From contig JBHOQS010000027.1 in the NCBI GenBank assembly GCA_042408875.1, positions 372,001 through 436,000 on the forward strand: a stretch of 64,000 nucleotides of DNA. Reading direction: 5' to 3'. Positions 1-7,599 of the stretch are shown piece after piece. Position numbers and translations under genes: made by a program. Below the pieces are notes generated by a model. That model saw only the letters and a program-made list of their open reading frames with translations, did no database searches and was not told the origin of the DNA. The stretch is from JBHOQS01 sp042408875. Lineage in GTDB: Bacteria > Chloroflexota > UBA11872 > JBHOQS01. Within the stretch, counting starts at the first letter, position 1, and each line of letters begins with the position of its first letter.

Positions 1-218
1 GCCAGGCGCCCGGTGCGGCGGGCCTGCCCGCGCTCGGCAGCCGGGACAGCAAGCTCAGCCAGGCGCACCAGCTCCGCCTCCCCGGCGAGCTGCGGTGCGA
101 CGAACCCGGCGACGCGCTGGCTCAACCGGCGGTGCGGCAATACGAGCGCGAGGCCGCAGAAGAAGCACAGCACTGCTGCGGCTGCTAACAAGGCCGCGAG
201 GAACGCGAGAAGCGACAT
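1..218 (-). CDS. tadB: TadB-like pilus assembly platform protein, N-terminal part (cut by window edge)
   Basis: Only the first 72 or so residues are inside the window. The frame begins with ATG at 218, 18 bases after the cpaF stop and on the same strand, with a GAGG about a dozen bases upstream. It opens with a strongly hydrophobic stretch (LLAFLAALLAAAAVL) followed by a basic, Pro/Arg-rich region, which is how TadB-type inner-membrane proteins begin. TadB and TadC form the inner-membrane platform on which the CpaF ATPase works during Flp pilus assembly. The family call rests on the gene order and the leading membrane helix; the conserved T2SSF domain would lie beyond the edge. Confidence 0.7.
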   Translation of the reverse strand, partial: MSLLAFLAALLAAAAVLCFFCGLALVLPHRRLSQRVAGFVAPQLAGEAELVRLAELAVPAAERGQARRTGRL

Positions 219-235
219 ACGGCGATCGATGTCCT

Positions 236-1660
236 CTAGCTGTTGAGTAGACCGCGTAGCCGGCCGTCCATGTCAGGACCTAGGCGCGTCGTGCTGATCC
301 CAAAGGTCCTGGGTGGTAGGTAGATGCCATTCACCTCGAGCTTTTCCAGGAACTTGGGCCGGACCCCGGTTGGCACGAGTTGGCCGAGGATCCGCCCCTT
401 CTCCACGCCGGACTGGCGGAAGGTGAACAGCTCCTGCAGTGTCACGACATCGCCCTCCATGCCCTGCACCTCCGTGACTGAGGTGACGCGCCGCACGCCA
501 TCGTGCATGCGCTCAAGATAGACGATCAGGTCGATGGCAGAAGCGATCTGCTCGCGCACTGCCCGCAGGGGGATGTCCACGCCGGCCATCAGCACCATCA
601 TCTCCAGGCGAGAGATGGCATCGCGCGGGCTGTTGGCGTGCAGTGTGGTCATCGAGCCCTCATGGCCGGTGTTCATCGCTTGCAGCATATCCAGCGCCTC
701 GGGCCCGCGACACTCGCCCACGATGATGCGGTCGGGGCGCATGCGCAAGGCGTTGATCACCAAGTCGCGGATGGTGATCTTGCCCTTGCCTTCGATGTTC
801 GCTGGGCGGTGCTCCAGCGGGATGACATGGCGCTGGCGGAGTTGGAGCTCGGCAGCGTCTTCGATCGTGATGATCCGCTCGTTGTTTGGAATGTAGCCGG
901 ACAGGATATTGAGCAGCGTCGTCTTGCCGGAGCTGGTTCCGCCGGCGACGAGGATATTCAACTTGCCGCGCACGCAGGCTGCCAGGAAGTCGATGACTTC
1001 AGGGGTAAGCGTGCCGAACTCGATCAAATGCTGCGCCGTCAGCGGCGAGCGAGCGAACTTGCGGATGGTCAGCACTGGCCCGATCAGCGAGAGCGGCGGG
1101 ATGATCGCGTTGACGCGCGAGCCATCGGGGAGGCGCGCATCCACCATCGGTGACGACTCATCGCAGCGGCGACCCAGCGGCGCGATGATGCGCTCGATGA
1201 TACGGCGCACATGCTCATCGTCCTCGAAGCGAATGTCGGTCTCCTCGAGGATGCCGTTGCGTTCGATCCACACCTGGTCGGGCCCGTTGACCATAATTTC
1301 GGTGATGGTGTCGTCCTGTAAGAGCGGCTCGATAGGCCCATAGGCCAGGATCTCTGCGGCGATGGCGTCGAACAAGCGCAGCCGCTCGGCCCGCGGTAGC
1401 GGGACACCTTCCTCCTCAAGCATCTCGTTGAACATCTGCTCGAGGTAGGAGCGCACCTGGGCCGGAGGGATCTCCGACAGGCGCTCGTTCAGCTCGTTGA
1501 TCAGGCGGCGCTGGAGTCGTTGGCGCAGCGCCCGCAAGTCGGCGCGTGACGGCAAGCGTTGCGTCTCGTCGAGTGGCTCTGTCTGCTTGTCCCGACGCAT
1601 CCCGCTGCCGCCGCCACGCCAGCCGGAGAGTCCGCCGGTCGGCAGGTGATTCACCGACAT
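236..1660 (-). CDS. cpaF: CpaF/TadA-family pilus assembly ATPase
   Basis: Type II/IV secretion system ATPase that powers assembly of the Flp pilus from the cytoplasmic face of the membrane. At 474 residues it has normal family length. The Walker A motif GGTSSGKTT lies near residues 240-248, the Walker B region RIIVGECRG near 310-318, and the histidine box GHEGSMTTLHANS near 330-342. An N-terminal helical domain (LRALRQRLQRRLINEL and following) precedes the core. The ATG at 1660 is preceded by a strong GGGAGGGAG ribosome-binding site. It lies between cpaE (124-base gap) and tadB (18-base gap), all on the minus strand, so it is part of one tad operon. The call is secure. Confidence 0.97.
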   Translation of the reverse strand: MSVNHLPTGGLSGWRGGGSGMRRDKQTEPLDETQRLPSRADLRALRQRLQRRLINELNERLSEIPPAQVRSYLEQMFNEMLEEEGVPLPRAERLRLFDAIAAEILAYGPIEPLLQDDTITEIMVNGPDQVWIERNGILEETDIRFEDDEHVRRIIERIIAPLGRRCDESSPMVDARLPDGSRVNAIIPPLSLIGPVLTIRKFARSPLTAQHLIEFGTLTPEVIDFLAACVRGKLNILVAGGTSSGKTTLLNILSGYIPNNERIITIEDAAELQLRQRHVIPLEHRPANIEGKGKITIRDLVINALRMRPDRIIVGECRGPEALDMLQAMNTGHEGSMTTLHANSPRDAISRLEMMVLMAGVDIPLRAVREQIASAIDLIVYLERMHDGVRRVTSVTEVQGMEGDVVTLQELFTFRQSGVEKGRILGQLVPTGVRPKFLEKLEVNGIYLPPRTFGISTTRLGPDMDGRLRGLLNS

Positions 1661-1784
1661 GGCACTCCCTCCCTTCAGAGCGAGCTATTCCCTACCACCC
1701 GATCGCGGGTGCGTCCCAGCCCGGTCGGGAAGCCTGCGTTCTGCGCCCCTCCGGGCGCACCCGGCCCTCCCTCGGCGCTGGCTC

Positions 1785-3089
1785 TCATCCGCCCGGTAGA
1801 GCACGCCGGCTGGGGCGCAGGCGGCTGAGCACCTGCGTGAATGACAGCACCCCAGCGCGCGTGCTCGGCTCCGGTGCTGCGTCAGCTTCTTGGCTGGAGC
1901 CAACCGCCTCAAGCGGTTCCTTGCCTGCAGCCAGCCGGCGCGCCAGGTCCATGATGTCCTTCGCCGCGGGCGAGCGCGGGTGCGAGATCAGCACTGGCTC
2001 TCCGCTATTCGCCGCGGCCACCATCGCCCCCCCGCTACTGCGGATCCGGCCGGCGACTTTCATACGCAGACTGGCCTGCACCTGCGTCGTGTCCATAGCG
2101 CCCTGGCTATCGGCCCGATTGACCACCAGCTGGAGCTTGTCACTGCCGTAGCCGTGCTGGAAGCACAGCCGCAGGAACGTCGCGGTGTTCTTCAGGGCGG
2201 CCAGCTCGGGCGTGGTCACAACCACGACAATGTCGGCGGCATCCAGCACGGCGGCGGTGACCGGGTCCAGCGTGGCCGACGTGTCAACCACTGTGAAGTC
2301 GAAGGTCGTCACCATCCGCGCCAGAATACGCGCCACCTGCTCGCCGGTCAGCACCCCGGCGGCATCGAGCTCCTGCGGGGCCAGCAACACACGTACCCCG
2401 CTAGCATGGCGCAGCATCACCCGCTGCAAGAGCTCAGAGTCCAGATCCCGCAGGTGCGGGATCAGATCGACGATGCTGTTATCCGAGCGCAGGTTCAGCG
2501 ACACCCCCACGTCGCCGGTGGAGACATTGGCGTCAATCAGCGCGACCGCGCGGCGGGTCAGGCGGCGCAACGCAATGGCCAGGTTCACCGCCAGGGTGGT
2601 AGCGCCTACCCCACCCTTTGCTCCATGCACGGCGATCAGGCGATTCATGGTCGGCGCGGCCAGACTGCCCTGTACGAGCTGCGACAGGCGAGCGCGGCGG
2701 CGGAGCTCGCGCTGGTGCACCTGCCGGATCGCATTGAGCAGCTCCTGGCGGCCGAATGGCTGAGTGAGGTAGGCCCGCGCCCCGGCCATCGTCCATGCCT
2801 GCGCCACGGCCATATCGTTATCGGTCAGCAGGACCAGCACCGGCGCGGTGGGGATGACATTCTCCAGGTCCATGATCACCGCGCTCGGATCGCTGGAGCG
2901 CGAGGGGATCAGCAGCACGACATCCGGCTGGTGCCGGCGCGCCTCAGCCTCCGCGTCGCCGCCGACGATGCTCGCTACCGCCAGGTCGATGCCCTCATCC
3001 GGCCCCAGCACACGAGCGATCGGGTCGCTGTAGCGGCCGGTCTCATCCAGCAGGAGCACTCGTAGTAACTCTGGCGGTTGATCTACCAC
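1785..3089 (-). CDS. cpaE: CpaE-like protein: pseudo-receiver plus MinD/ParA-type ATPase
   Basis: Localisation or assembly factor of the Tad pilus. Residues 8-125 resemble a response-regulator receiver. The usual phospho-aspartate position after VVLL is isoleucine (VVLLIPS), and the usual lysine of the KPF motif is glutamine (LTQPF), so this is a pseudo-receiver. Residues 150-400 are a MinD/ParA-type P-loop ATPase with the deviant Walker A KGGVGATT at 158-165, followed by the switch region ALIDANVSTGDVG. The start is GTG at 3089, chosen because GAGGAGG lies 7 bases upstream. It sits between cpaB and cpaF as in other tad loci. The receiver degeneration is typical of CpaE. Confidence 0.93.
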   Translation of the reverse strand: MVDQPPELLRVLLLDETGRYSDPIARVLGPDEGIDLAVASIVGGDAEAEARRHQPDVVLLIPSRSSDPSAVIMDLENVIPTAPVLVLLTDNDMAVAQAWTMAGARAYLTQPFGRQELLNAIRQVHQRELRRRARLSQLVQGSLAAPTMNRLIAVHGAKGGVGATTLAVNLAIALRRLTRRAVALIDANVSTGDVGVSLNLRSDNSIVDLIPHLRDLDSELLQRVMLRHASGVRVLLAPQELDAAGVLTGEQVARILARMVTTFDFTVVDTSATLDPVTAAVLDAADIVVVVTTPELAALKNTATFLRLCFQHGYGSDKLQLVVNRADSQGAMDTTQVQASLRMKVAGRIRSSGGAMVAAANSGEPVLISHPRSPAAKDIMDLARRLAAGKEPLEAVGSSQEADAAPEPSTRAGVLSFTQVLSRLRPSRRALPGG

Positions 3090-3162
3090 CCCCTGACCTC
3101 CTCAATATACGTGGCCACGGCCGTCGGACATCGCCTGCCACCGCCTCCCCGGGGCCGGGTCT

Positions 3163-4017
3163 CTAGCGCGACACAGGCTGGCCCAGCCGAAAACCGTACA
3201 GTTGGAAGAGTCGATCCAGGGTGACTGCGTCGGTGGTCCAGCGTGCATCGTCCTCACGTGAGCGCAGCACCAGGTCGATAGAGCCCTTGGCGTCTTTGAT
3301 ATACTTGAGCGCGACGGCGTCCTGCGGATCAACCAGCAACGTCAGCACCGTCGGCGGTGCGGTGCGGCCGGCGGCAGCGTTCGCCTGGTTGCGCTGTTCC
3401 GGTGTAGCATTCGGCGGCAGGTTCACCGCAGACATGGACCCGCCGATGGCCAGGATCTCGGCGTTCTGGATAGTGAACTGGGTCACCAGCGAGGCGAGCT
3501 GGGCCTGCCCGCTCTCCTGCGGGGCGATATTCGGCGGAGGCACCTGGAGGGTGAGCAGCAAATCCACGCGGTCACCCGGGCGGAGGATACCGGATGCGGT
3601 GAGCGTGTCCTCGACGTTGATGGTAACGCCTACTTTGCCCTTGGGTACGCTCGCGCTGATGCTGCCGGCGGTGCGGGTAGGTGAGACGTTCGCGTTGAGC
3701 ACAATCTGCCCGGCGACGAGGCGGTTGACCGTATACTTGCCCACAGCCTGCTCTGGGGCGGCAAGCGCGCCGGGTGGGACAAGCTCCGCCGGCAACTGCT
3801 TCACCGTGAGGTTGTCGGGCACGACCACGCTTGCCTCGGCGATGTCGCGTGTGGTCACCACCACCGGCACGAGCGTCCCGGCCGGCACGCCGGTGGTGGT
3901 CTGGCCGCTCGGCACCACCACGGTCCCGCGGTTCGTCGTGCCGAGCACCAGCGCAGCCGCCAGCACAGCCAGGACCACGCCGGCCAGCATCAGCAACGTA
4001 CCTGAGCGCCCCTGCAT
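3163..4017 (-). CDS. cpaB: CpaB/RcpC-like Flp pilus assembly protein (SAF domain)
   Basis: Envelope protein of the Tad apparatus. An N-terminal membrane helix (LLMLAGVVLAVLAAALVLG) is followed by a threonine/valine-rich SAF-like segment (VPVVVTTRDIAEASVVVPDNL) and a beta-rich RcpC/CpaB domain with PGDRVDLLLT and TVLTLLVDPQDAVALKY. I place the start at ATG 4017 (MQGRSGTLL), preceded by GGAGGCAAGGAG. A GTG at 4050 would add 11 residues but has a poor ribosome-binding site. The gene follows the pilin gene, with a hairpin-containing spacer between them, and precedes cpaE by 73 bases. The assignment rests on the SAF pattern and the operon position. Confidence 0.88.
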   Translation of the reverse strand: MQGRSGTLLMLAGVVLAVLAAALVLGTTNRGTVVVPSGQTTTGVPAGTLVPVVVTTRDIAEASVVVPDNLTVKQLPAELVPPGALAAPEQAVGKYTVNRLVAGQIVLNANVSPTRTAGSISASVPKGKVGVTINVEDTLTASGILRPGDRVDLLLTLQVPPPNIAPQESGQAQLASLVTQFTIQNAEILAIGGSMSAVNLPPNATPEQRNQANAAAGRTAPPTVLTLLVDPQDAVALKYIKDAKGSIDLVLRSREDDARWTTDAVTLDRLFQLYGFRLGQPVSR

Positions 4018-4206
4018 GCTCTCCTTGCCTCCGTTCGGTCCGCCCTGCACCCTGCGGGACGGGCTCCCTGCCGCCAGGTGAGCCGAAGATCACCGCCGGA
4101 GTTTCCCTCGGGGAGCGGTCGAACGCTCGTGGCTCCCCGGCGCCGGCGGGATACAAGGCCCCTAGGGCAGACTGGCATGGTACAACCAGGGCTGATCGAG
4201 CCGTAC

Positions 4207-4247
4207 CTGGGCAGGGCAAGATCCGGTCGGGTTTTGCCCTGCCCCAG
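4207..4247 (-). terminator. Stem-loop between flp and cpaB (attenuator or processing site candidate)
   Basis: Inverted repeat with 13-bp arms (CTGGGCAGGGCAA and TTGCCCTGCCCCAG, one bulged C) around a 14-base loop. It lies 44 bases downstream of the pilin stop and before cpaB. No U-tract follows on the minus strand, so it may be an RNA-stabilising or attenuating hairpin that gives more pilin than assembly protein. Function is inferred. Confidence 0.5.
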
Positions 4248-4290
4248 GGCTCGTGCTGCAGTGTCCGTGGCACAAGCGCAGGGCTCTCCG

Positions 4291-4518
4291 CTAACCGGGC
4301 CTGTTCATCGCGTTGGCGATGAAGTTGAAGATGTTGTTCACCCGCGTGCCGAGCAGGATCAGCATGGCGATGACCACCACGGCGATCAGCACCAGGATGA
4401 GTGCATACTCCACCAGAGCCTGGCCGCGCTCGGTATCCAGCCGCTCTCGCACATCGTGCAGCAGCGTCTGGGTCCAACTATAGGCCCAAAGTCCCAGAGT
4501 TTCAAGTACTTTCGGCAT
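4291..4518 (-). CDS. flp: Flp-type pilin precursor
   Basis: A 75-residue type IVb prepilin, the structural subunit of the Tad pilus. After a charged leader (VRERLDTERG) comes a prepilin-peptidase site followed by the Flp core: G then QALVEYALIL, with Glu at +5 and Tyr at +6, and then a hydrophobic helix (VLIAVVVIAMLILLG). The ATG at 4518 has GGGGAGGGAG 6 bases upstream and is preferred to an upstream in-frame start that would add 6 residues. It is first in the tad gene order flp-cpaB-cpaE-cpaF-tadB. The C-terminal tail RVNNIFNFIANAMN is also typical. No prepilin peptidase gene is in the window. Confidence 0.93.
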   Translation of the reverse strand: MPKVLETLGLWAYSWTQTLLHDVRERLDTERGQALVEYALILVLIAVVVIAMLILLGTRVNNIFNFIANAMNRPG

Positions 4519-4999
4519 GTCGCTCCCTCCCCTCACAGTACTTTCGGGTAGATGGCACCGGTGCGCTCGTTTGCGCTAGGCACAGGCCGTCGATCTCGCG
4601 TCGATCACCCCCTTTCTCCTCGCCTGCGCCCTGGCCCGGATTCTCCCTGACCGTTCTGCCGTCCTGGCGGCAGCTGCACAGGTAATACGGACTGGGCAGG
4701 GCTGCTACGACGTTCCCAGCCGCGTCCAGGCCTGGCTCAAGGGGACGATATCAGTGTAGCCAGCGGTGGTGGCGCGGTCATGAGGGCTCCCCGGTGTAAT
4801 CCGGGGCGTATTTCCCCGGCAGCGTGGGGAATTACCCTATGTCCTCCATGTGCTCCGGAGCCATCGGATCTGTCGTGCGACACTGGGATACCGTGGTGGC
4901 GTGACAGTGCAGCACAGATCCCGGCCCTGGGGACGCCACCGGTGCGACCTGACCTGGCAGCGCCGCCGGGGCGGGCCGATAACGCTCCAGGCAGGATCC
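4519..4999. other. Intergenic region upstream of flp
   Basis: About 480 bases between the pilin start and the end of the next minus-strand gene. It must hold the promoter of the tad operon, but I could not pick out a convincing -35/-10 pair. Open frames here look like noise of GC-rich DNA. Confidence 0.4.
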
Positions 5000-5647
5000 T
5001 CACTGGCCAGCACCGGTCGAGGGGGCGGCCGGGCCAGGCGAGCCTGTCTCCAGGAGGGCGCGATTACGCTCGGCAGCAGCGCGATCCTGAGCGGCTTCAT
5101 CCATCAGACGCGCGGGGTCCAGAAAGAAGGAGAGCAACTGGAGCGCCTCGTCCGCAGCCTGCTCGATCCCGGCACAGTACATTTTGCCGCGATCGGTCAG
5201 GGGCTCTTGCTCTGCCAGCAGGCGGGCGTAGAGACGCGCCGCAGTGAGAGGTTGCCCCAGGCGGTCCTGCAAGGTACCGGCAAACTCCTCGAGCACCCGC
5301 ACCTGCATCGCCAGGCGCCGCAGACGGGCGAGGGTGCGAGTGTAGTGGATGGCCAGTAACAGGCCGGCCAGCACGAGACAGAGCCCGGCGAACAGCTGGA
5401 GCCACGTGAAGAATTCATCCTGCTGGGCCAGGGCAGCCAGCCGGGCCTCAGGCGCCTGCAGGATATACACGACCAGCAGCAGGTCGATGGTCATTAACAC
5501 ACTGCCAATACGAATGAGCCAGAGCTGCCGCGTGAACGCCGGGCCCAGCGGAGAGCGGAATTGGGGCGAGGCGCGGTGCGGACGGGACGAACCGTGCGGC
5601 TGAGGCTGTAGGAAGGGTACTCCCAGACGCCTCCATATAGTCTGCAT
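5000..5647 (-). CDS. Two-TM membrane protein with degenerate histidine-kinase dimerisation helix
   Basis: Hypothetical protein of 215 residues. Two membrane helices (about residues 45-67 and 85-105) are followed by a helical stretch resembling a HisKA dimerisation domain: LQDRLGQPLTAARLYARLL aligns with the kinase pattern SHELRTPLTAIRGYAELL. The phospho-accepting His position is Asp, and the protein ends about 65 residues later with no ATPase domain. It could be a decayed sensor kinase or a dimerisation partner of another kinase. It lies upstream of the tad operon on the same strand, 481 bases before flp. The start ATG at 5647 has only a weak AAGG upstream. The kinase resemblance is my reading of the pattern, not a search result. 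Confidence 0.6.
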   Translation of the reverse strand: MQTIWRRLGVPFLQPQPHGSSRPHRASPQFRSPLGPAFTRQLWLIRIGSVLMTIDLLLVVYILQAPEARLAALAQQDEFFTWLQLFAGLCLVLAGLLLAIHYTRTLARLRRLAMQVRVLEEFAGTLQDRLGQPLTAARLYARLLAEQEPLTDRGKMYCAGIEQAADEALQLLSFFLDPARLMDEAAQDRAAAERNRALLETGSPGPAAPSTGAGQ

Positions 5648-5887
5648 CGCGCATAACCTTCACAGACTTGCGGCCCAGCTATATCCGCCACAGGCAAAGC
5701 GTACCGGCCACACCGCCGGCGTGTGTCCTGTGCTTCCCTGAGCTGGAACGATGCCCAGTATACTGCGGCTGGCAAGCTCGTTCATGAGGGAAGACCAGGG
5801 TCATCCGGAGGATTTCCGCCCAGTGCACGGCGGTTTTTCCCAGGGCAGATTGCGTACTGCCTAATTACGTAATGCATCGTGCGCGCA

Positions 5888-7288
5888 CTAATACGAGCCG
5901 CGACCGGAGAGCACGGCCGGCAGCGTGCGGGCCAGCAGGCAGAGGTCCTGCCAGAGGGAGTAGTGCTGGATATAGCGCAGCTCCAGGCGGATGCGTTCGT
6001 CGAGCGAGAGATCGCCGCGGCCGCTCACCTGCATGGGGCCGGTCAGCCCCGGCTTCACCGCCAGGCGCTTGCGGTGCCAGGGCGAATAGCGAGCGACGAT
6101 GCGCGCCTCCTCCGGGCGCGGGCCGACCAGGCTCATCTCCCCGCGCAGCACGTTCCAGAGCTGCGGCAGCTCGTCTAGGCTGGTGCGGCGCAGGATGCGC
6201 CCGACACGGGTGACGCGCGGATCGTGGCGCAGCTTAAAGGCAGGCTCCGGCAGGGCATCGAGATCGACCACCTCCTCCAGACGGTCCTCAGCGTTCGCCA
6301 CCATCGAGCGGAACTTGTACATGCGGAACGGCCGGCCGTTCTCCCCGATGCGTTCCTGCTTGAAGAAAACCGGCCCCGGCGAGTCGAGCTTGATCGCTAG
6401 GGCGATCAACAGCATGACGGGCGCTAGGCAGACCAACAGCACGCTGGAGACTACCACGTCGAAGACGCGCTTGAGCGCCGCGTCCCAGGCCGAGAGCACC
6501 GGCGCGCGCAGGCCTAGGAGCGGGATCCCTCCGACAATGTGGAGGATCGCCCGCGCTGAGAAGAGGTCCACAAAGTCGGGCATGACGTAGACGTGCACCG
6601 GCAGGTCCTGGAGTTCATAGACACAGCGCAGGGCCAGGTCGCGACAGGACGCCTCCAGGGCGATGTAGACCGCCTGGATACCATACCTGCGCACCAGGTC
6701 CGCGCACTCCTCGGCGCAACCAAGACGTGGCAGGTTGCCGGAGGGTCCAGCGGGCCCGGCATAGCCGAGGACCCTCACCTCGCCGCTCTCTGTAGCGAGG
6801 GCGGCAGCGACACGGGCAGCGATATCCGGCGGAGCGATCACCAGAGCCTGGAGCGCGCTGTCGCCGGCAGCGCTCCGCCGGCGCCACAGCCAGCGCAGGC
6901 CCAGCCGTGCACCCAGTGTCAGCGTGAGGGTCAGGACATAGAAGTAGCCGAACAGGACCCGTGAGAAGTTCTCTACCTTGGCGAAGTAGAGCAGGCTGGC
7001 GAAGCAGAGCGTTGAGGCGGTCACCCCGAACGCCACCAGACCCAGCTCGGCGGCGACGGGCGCGCGCTGGGCCGGCTCGAGGCGGACCAGCCGCGGGTAG
7101 AGCGCCAGCCAGACGCCCGTGACGAGGGCGTACACCGGGGGCGTTAGGTAAACCGTGCCGGGCTCGATGGGCAGGCCGATCGCCAGCGTGTGCCGCAGCC
7201 AGTCCGCCACGCTGAGCGCCAGCAGGGCGAGGGGCAGATCAACGATATAGGGATAAAACGCGGCACGATACTGCTCTGGCCGGTACAT
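5888..7288 (-). CDS. Polyprenyl-phosphate sugar-1-phosphate transferase (exopolysaccharide initiating enzyme)
   Basis: Membrane enzyme that transfers a sugar-1-phosphate from a nucleotide sugar to undecaprenyl phosphate, the first step of repeat-unit synthesis. About five N-terminal TM helices come first, then a nucleotide-binding-like middle part (QALVIAPPDIAARVAAAL). The C-terminal bacterial sugar transferase domain has a membrane-embedded helix (FDVVVSSVLLVCLAPVM), the motif KLDSPGPVFFKQERIGENG, YKFRSM, DELPQLWNVLRGEMSLVGPRP read in part, and KPGLTGPMQVSGRGDLS. I use ATG 7288; an upstream in-frame start at 7330 is possible. It is a close paralogue of the plus-strand gene at 30091. Substrate sugar cannot be told from sequence. 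Confidence 0.93.
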   Translation of the reverse strand: MYRPEQYRAAFYPYIVDLPLALLALSVADWLRHTLAIGLPIEPGTVYLTPPVYALVTGVWLALYPRLVRLEPAQRAPVAAELGLVAFGVTASTLCFASLLYFAKVENFSRVLFGYFYVLTLTLTLGARLGLRWLWRRRSAAGDSALQALVIAPPDIAARVAAALATESGEVRVLGYAGPAGPSGNLPRLGCAEECADLVRRYGIQAVYIALEASCRDLALRCVYELQDLPVHVYVMPDFVDLFSARAILHIVGGIPLLGLRAPVLSAWDAALKRVFDVVVSSVLLVCLAPVMLLIALAIKLDSPGPVFFKQERIGENGRPFRMYKFRSMVANAEDRLEEVVDLDALPEPAFKLRHDPRVTRVGRILRRTSLDELPQLWNVLRGEMSLVGPRPEEARIVARYSPWHRKRLAVKPGLTGPMQVSGRGDLSLDERIRLELRYIQHYSLWQDLCLLARTLPAVLSGRGSY

Positions 7289-7359
7289 GCAGACCACCTG
7301 GCAGGCCGGACGCGCTGCCCGGGCGACCACTCGCTTCGCAGACTACTCCACTACTCCCT

Positions 7360-7392
7360 GGGTCTTCTTCGGGTCTTCTTCGGGTCTACTTC
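7360..7392. repeat. Tandem 11-bp repeat, three copies
   Basis: GGGTCTTCTTC occurs twice exactly and once as GGGTCTACTTC, head to tail, 72-104 bases upstream of the sugar-transferase start at 7288. Confidence 0.85.
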
Positions 7393-7519
7393 ACGGGTAC
7401 TCCGCGGGCTACTATAGCTGCACCGGGCCGCCGCCACATGAGGGAAAGCCTTGCGCACAGCCAGGGCCTTCCCTGGAGCAGCTAGTGGAAAACCACTTGC
7501 CCCTGCTCTAGTTCTAGTA

Positions 7520-7547
7520 AGAAACAGGCTAGTAGAAACAGGCTAGA
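7520..7547. repeat. Tandem 14-bp repeat, two copies
   Basis: AGAAACAGGCTAGT is followed directly by AGAAACAGGCTAGA. It lies in the spacer between the ligase gene end (7600) and the sugar-transferase start. Confidence 0.85.
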
Positions 7548-7599
7548 AGGAGCAGGACTCTAGAAAGGAATAGGGCCCCAGAAAGGAGCAGGCGGCAGA

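Noticed and set aside
1890..3065. 391-codon plus-strand open frame
   Set aside because: Antisense to cpaE with His/Arg/Gln-rich composition; a shadow of the real gene.
4737..5003. 88-codon frame upstream of flp
   Set aside because: No ribosome-binding site, no recognisable sequence, Gly/Arg/His-rich.
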